Shown one piece after another: positions 60,756 through 64,000 of a stretch of DNA of 64,000 bases. Both the position numbers and the translations under genes were made by a program. The notes under the pieces were generated by a model that had not been told where the DNA came from, made no database searches, and was given only the letters and a program-made list of their open reading frames with translations. This DNA is from Diplonema japonicum (lineage: Eukaryota; Euglenozoa; Diplonemea; Diplonemida; Diplonemidae). Position 1 is the first letter of the stretch; each line of letters opens with the position of its first letter. The DNA lies in contig OZ025675.1 of NCBI GenBank assembly GCA_964019335.1, forward strand, positions 1 through 64,000. Direction: 5' to 3'.

Positions 60756-62927
60756 TTAATAATGAACATTTTCACATAGCACCTTGTACACCGACATGCT
60801 GCAACCTTGGAGTGCTCCTGCCAGGAGCTCAAAAAACAGGCCGTCCATAACGGGTAGCTCCTCAGCCACGCTCCCATACAGGCAGAACACATCATCCTTC
60901 ACTCCCAATGAGCACAGCGACCCTGCCACATCCATACTCCTACCTAAGACTGTCACGAACTTCTGCTTGTTGCTCCCAACTGTCCCATGCCGAACATCAC
61001 TGCTGGATAAACCAATGCAAAGCTTTTGTGGCTCAGGGTATTCATCGCCTGATTGATAAGCGACACGCGGGGTTTCGGGTTGCTGACTTCTGTGCAAAGA
61101 AGTGACGAAGGAGAACGAGTTCTCGATGTGTGTGGGGCAGGGACGGGAGGTGTTCCACCCAACAGCAGTCCTGCTTCCCTGCAGCGATATAATCACTCCG
61201 TGCGTCCTTTCAGTGCACACAATGACTTTCGCAAGAATGTCGTTCATTAGAACGGTAACATCAGCTGACTGGCATATATCAGCGAGCTTCGTGTCCACCA
61301 ACCCTATGCTCGAAGAGGACGAAGACAAGAGCCTCATCTCACCGCTGCGGTTGCGTTGTAGCAGTGGCGAGTCAGAAGGCGTCTGAGGGGGCTGGTTATG
61401 GACAATCTTTCTGTCCCCCCTCTTCAGCCGCAGCTGCGACTCTACATAAGCCGCCCTCCTACCAAGAGCCTTGGGCAGCAAGATGAAAGGATGCAAAGGG
61501 TCAGAAACACCCTTCACTCTTACCTCCCCCATAGGTATCACAACGGCTGATACAGTCAGTTCCTCTATCTGCGTCATCATTCCTTCCGTTACAGCAACAG
61601 CACCCCCAACACAGGCCCCTTCCATCCGAGCCGCCTTGTTCACAGTGTTCCCGAAGTAGTCGTACCTGCCTGTAAGTTTGTTAAACTGCACATCAACCTC
61701 ACCAAAGTGAACACCGATCCGAACACGAAGCCCACACCAAGGACCGTCCTCATTCCAAGCACAGTGGTCAAGACTTAGTAATTCCTGTGGCCAGTTGCTG
61801 TTCACCAACTCCTCTTGAACAGACAAGCCGAAAGAAGTAGCATCAGAGGCGCTCTCGAAGGCCACCATGAAGGCGTCCCCAATGGTCTTCACCTCGTACC
61901 CGTTGTGCTCAGAAAGACACTCCCGCATCACATTGTTGTGAACCTTTAGACCTTCCTTCATCCCCTCAGGGCAGGCCTCCCATGTTGCCGTCGATCCCTG
62001 GATGTCGGTGAAGGCAAGGGCAACCTTCCCCGAGCTGAGGCCAGGTGCCGGGATCTCTTTTGTACACACCTCGCGTGTAGAGTGCAGTTCATCGAAGACA
62101 GCATCAGGTACGTAAGGGCGGTAGATGTGGAGATTTGACAGGATGCTGTTGAAGGCATTGTAAAGCGGAGGAGGCAGGGGAGAGGTATTGAGGACCGCTT
62201 GTGCTCGTTCAAGGTCGAAGCGGGAGAGGGTCTCGGCGATGGTCTCCGCTGCGGAGATCACATTCTCCATCTTTTCATGCTCTTTGTAGAGACGGCTAGA
62301 GAATCCGCGGGTGAAGTAGAAGTCAAGCAGGAAGATGGAAATCTGAGCTAAGAGATATGCAGCGGAGCTAGAAAACTGACGGCCACAGGGCAGCTCTGTG
62401 CAAGTACAGGAGTCACCACGTTCTTCTTGCGAAGGGAGGAAGGACAGGTCGTAGAGGCCAAAGCGAAAGGCAGATTCGACTGATGTGATGGCGAACCAGA
62501 CCACTGTTGCAATGATGATGTTCTTCGTGACACGGGGTTCCATGTTGCAGACAAGTGCGATGTCAATGAGGAGGATGATCCCGGACCACGTCAGCAACCG
62601 CCCCATGGTGAGGGACACATAGTCTACTAGAATTGATGACGTTAGTAACCCATAAAGGGATGCCTCAACCACACCACACCGTAGCTTCTTCTCAATCACG
62701 ATCTGGCCCGCCATCAAGGCTCCCGCAAGAAACCCAGGCAGGGACATCACTACACGCATGTCAGTAAAGCCCAAATTAAGGAACAAGCTGAAGCCGTAGA
62801 TAACCACCGCAGCCACTCCGGTGAAGAAGAGAAGTCTCTTCTTAAAAAGAAGTTGCTGTTCATCTCCTGGTGCAAAAAGGAGTTTATTTACCTGAGTGGT
62901 GCAACACCACGAATACAGTGCAGCCAT
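60756..62927 (-). CDS. Receptor-type class III adenylate cyclase, tandem paralogue
   Basis: A 723-residue protein from ATG 62927. The 62 upstream codons are T-tract translation and are excluded. Domains are as in the neighbour: about six spans (30-205), the same linker, and a cyclase core with FTDIQGST (D308), YEVKTIGDAF (K347, D351), RYDYFG (D423) and NTVNKAAR (N430, R434). A degenerate second fold follows (IISLQGSRTAVGWN, IGLSSSDVRHGTVG, FVTVLGRSMDVAGSL). DNA identity to the neighbour is very high in blocks (for example 61590-61680 against 59150-59240, and 60840-60940 against 58370-58470) but low between blocks. That suggests gene conversion. All catalytic residues are present, so cAMP synthesis is expected at a membrane; the ligand is unknown. 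Confidence 0.93.
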   Translation of the reverse strand: MAALYSWCCTTQVNKLLFAPGDEQQLLFKKRLLFFTGVAAVVIYGFSLFLNLGFTDMRVVMSLPGFLAGALMAGQIVIEKKLRCGVVEASLYGLLTSSILVDYVSLTMGRLLTWSGIILLIDIALVCNMEPRVTKNIIIATVVWFAITSVESAFRFGLYDLSFLPSQEERGDSCTCTELPCGRQFSSSAAYLLAQISIFLLDFYFTRGFSSRLYKEHEKMENVISAAETIAETLSRFDLERAQAVLNTSPLPPPLYNAFNSILSNLHIYRPYVPDAVFDELHSTREVCTKEIPAPGLSSGKVALAFTDIQGSTATWEACPEGMKEGLKVHNNVMRECLSEHNGYEVKTIGDAFMVAFESASDATSFGLSVQEELVNSNWPQELLSLDHCAWNEDGPWCGLRVRIGVHFGEVDVQFNKLTGRYDYFGNTVNKAARMEGACVGGAVAVTEGMMTQIEELTVSAVVIPMGEVRVKGVSDPLHPFILLPKALGRRAAYVESQLRLKRGDRKIVHNQPPQTPSDSPLLQRNRSGEMRLLSSSSSSIGLVDTKLADICQSADVTVLMNDILAKVIVCTERTHGVIISLQGSRTAVGWNTSRPCPTHIENSFSFVTSLHRSQQPETPRVAYQSGDEYPEPQKLCIGLSSSDVRHGTVGSNKQKFVTVLGRSMDVAGSLCSLGVKDDVFCLYGSVAEELPVMDGLFFELLAGALQGCSMSVYKVLCENVHY

Positions 62928-62971
62928 TTCCTTTTCCTTTTTAATACAAAACCTGCTGTTTTCTCTCTTTT

Positions 62972-62972
62972 C

Positions 62973-63004
<32 letters not shown>

Positions 63005-63014
63005 CAAAAAAAAG
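62972..63014 (-). promoter_or_regulatory. Probable trans-splice acceptor of the upstream cyclase gene
   Basis: A T-run of about 27 ending TTTTTACAG on minus, with AG at 62973-62972, 44 bases before ATG 62927. The clearest acceptor in the window. Confidence 0.75.
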
Positions 63015-64000
63015 AAAAACAGTTACTGAATAATTTAAAGCCTTAGAAAAAAAAGAAAAAGGAAATATTAAGAGATCAAGGAAGCCAGTGTTGGTGGCGG
63101 CCTGCACAAACACTGTACACTTTATATCTCTATGTTATCCCCCATCACCAATATATATGTTCTTGTTATAAAGAGTCCGGCGTCAGGTGCAGACAGGGGT
63201 AGGCTGGTACTGCGCCGCGAGAAAAAAGAAATGTCCGGAAGGAAAGGCACTAGATGCTTCAGCTGACTGGCGTCTTCCCCTCCCAGACATTTCTTAGCTT
63301 TGAACAACAGAAGAAATAGCTGCCGTAAAGTGAAACATGTCGCACTGGCAAAATATTTGTATTTTAAACAGACAGGGCCGGAGGGCAGAACCATATACTC
63401 ACCTTCTTTTCGGTTCTTTCAAAAAAGAAAAAGGCTTATAACTTTCACAAAAAAAAAAAAAAAAAAACAGACCATAGAAATAAATAGAAATAAAGATCCT
63501 TATCCCGTAAATGTACCGAGCAAGATTCCCTTTTCTCACTACAGGCTACTAGGCCCCTTCGTACCTTCGGACATTGAGTTAGATCCCCAATTCTTTCTTT
63601 CTTTCTTATTTCCGTCGGTACTATGGGGGAAGTATAGAGGTGGCTCACTGCGATGAAGATCAAACTTTTCTCCTTATTTATTTAGAAAAGAACAGCGACA
63701 TGCTTCCGAGGAAAAACTAGTTTGGCGCTTCAGTGCTTGTGCGCACGAGCGGAATCTTACCTAACCCGTAGGATGGGTTAGAATAAAATAGCTCATTACG
63801 CTGCCATCAACTAGTTTTTAGTCTCGATAATAATATTGTTAAAACAAAAAAAAAAAAGAGAGGGGGCCCAACAATGCTACCACTACTCTTTTTAGCAATG
63901 TAATTTAACAATTCATAAATCAATATATACTGTTTTTTTTTTTTTCTTGTTGCATGCAAAAAAAAAAAAAAAAAAAGAAAAAAAAGGGAAGAAAAAAAAA
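63015..64000. other. Intergenic, homopolymer-rich, partial family-A repeat
   Basis: No gene recognised. CCCAACAATGCTACCACTACTCTTT near 63867-63892 is the right half of a family-A repeat. Confidence 0.55.

Overview
The window looks like nuclear DNA of a protist that uses spliced-leader trans-splicing, most likely a euglenozoan, with a diplonemid as my best guess. The reasons are structural. Every convincing host gene lies on the minus strand across 60 kb. Several start codons are preceded, on that strand, by a long T tract ending in AG, like a trans-splice acceptor. Most genes have no introns. The receptor-type cyclases resemble those of euglenozoans. I found no spliced-leader RNA gene, rRNA or intact tRNA, so the taxonomic call is inference.

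Layout, low to high coordinate (transcription runs right to left). 1-2.7 kb: an 8-bp satellite, a broken LINE reverse transcriptase and a piggyBac relic. 3.7-7.7 kb: a copper type II monooxygenase and, upstream of it, a CTR-type copper transporter with Cys/Met-rich ectodomain repeats. 7.7-11.8 kb: low-complexity DNA with two MITE-like elements. 11.8-14.7 kb: a CCCH-like zinc-finger protein, a GH18 hydrolase and a TIM50/FCP1-like phosphatase. 17.7-28.9 kb: what I reconstruct as one nine-exon gene for a membrane-anchored astacin metalloprotease of about 2,750 residues with a roughly 1,700-residue TAPDT stalk. Four of its introns are only 31-35 bp, and its last intron carries a piggyBac element. 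29.5-38.1 kb: a ubiquitin-like/ankyrin protein, a tetraspan protein with a 32-bp intron and a Gln-rich tail, and a PAN/apple-domain surface protein with the same kind of stalk and tail. 38.5-46.5 kb: a repeat-rich stretch with a MITE, a tRNA-like SINE remnant, two LINE fragments and a DDE-type element with 194-bp inverted repeats. 46.9-63 kb: a degenerate cyclase-like protein, a full ABCA transporter, a second ubiquitin-like/ankyrin protein and two tandem adenylate cyclases.

Surface and signalling functions dominate: two mucin-stalked membrane proteins, a tetraspan, three cyclase-family receptors, a lipid-type ABC transporter and a copper uptake/copper enzyme pair. If the strand is read as a polycistronic cluster, gene order need not mean shared function; the copper pair is the most suggestive neighbourhood. 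Start codons were set at the first ATG after the T tract or at the first signal-peptide ATG. Longer upstream reading frames are only the T tract read as Phe/Ser/Leu.
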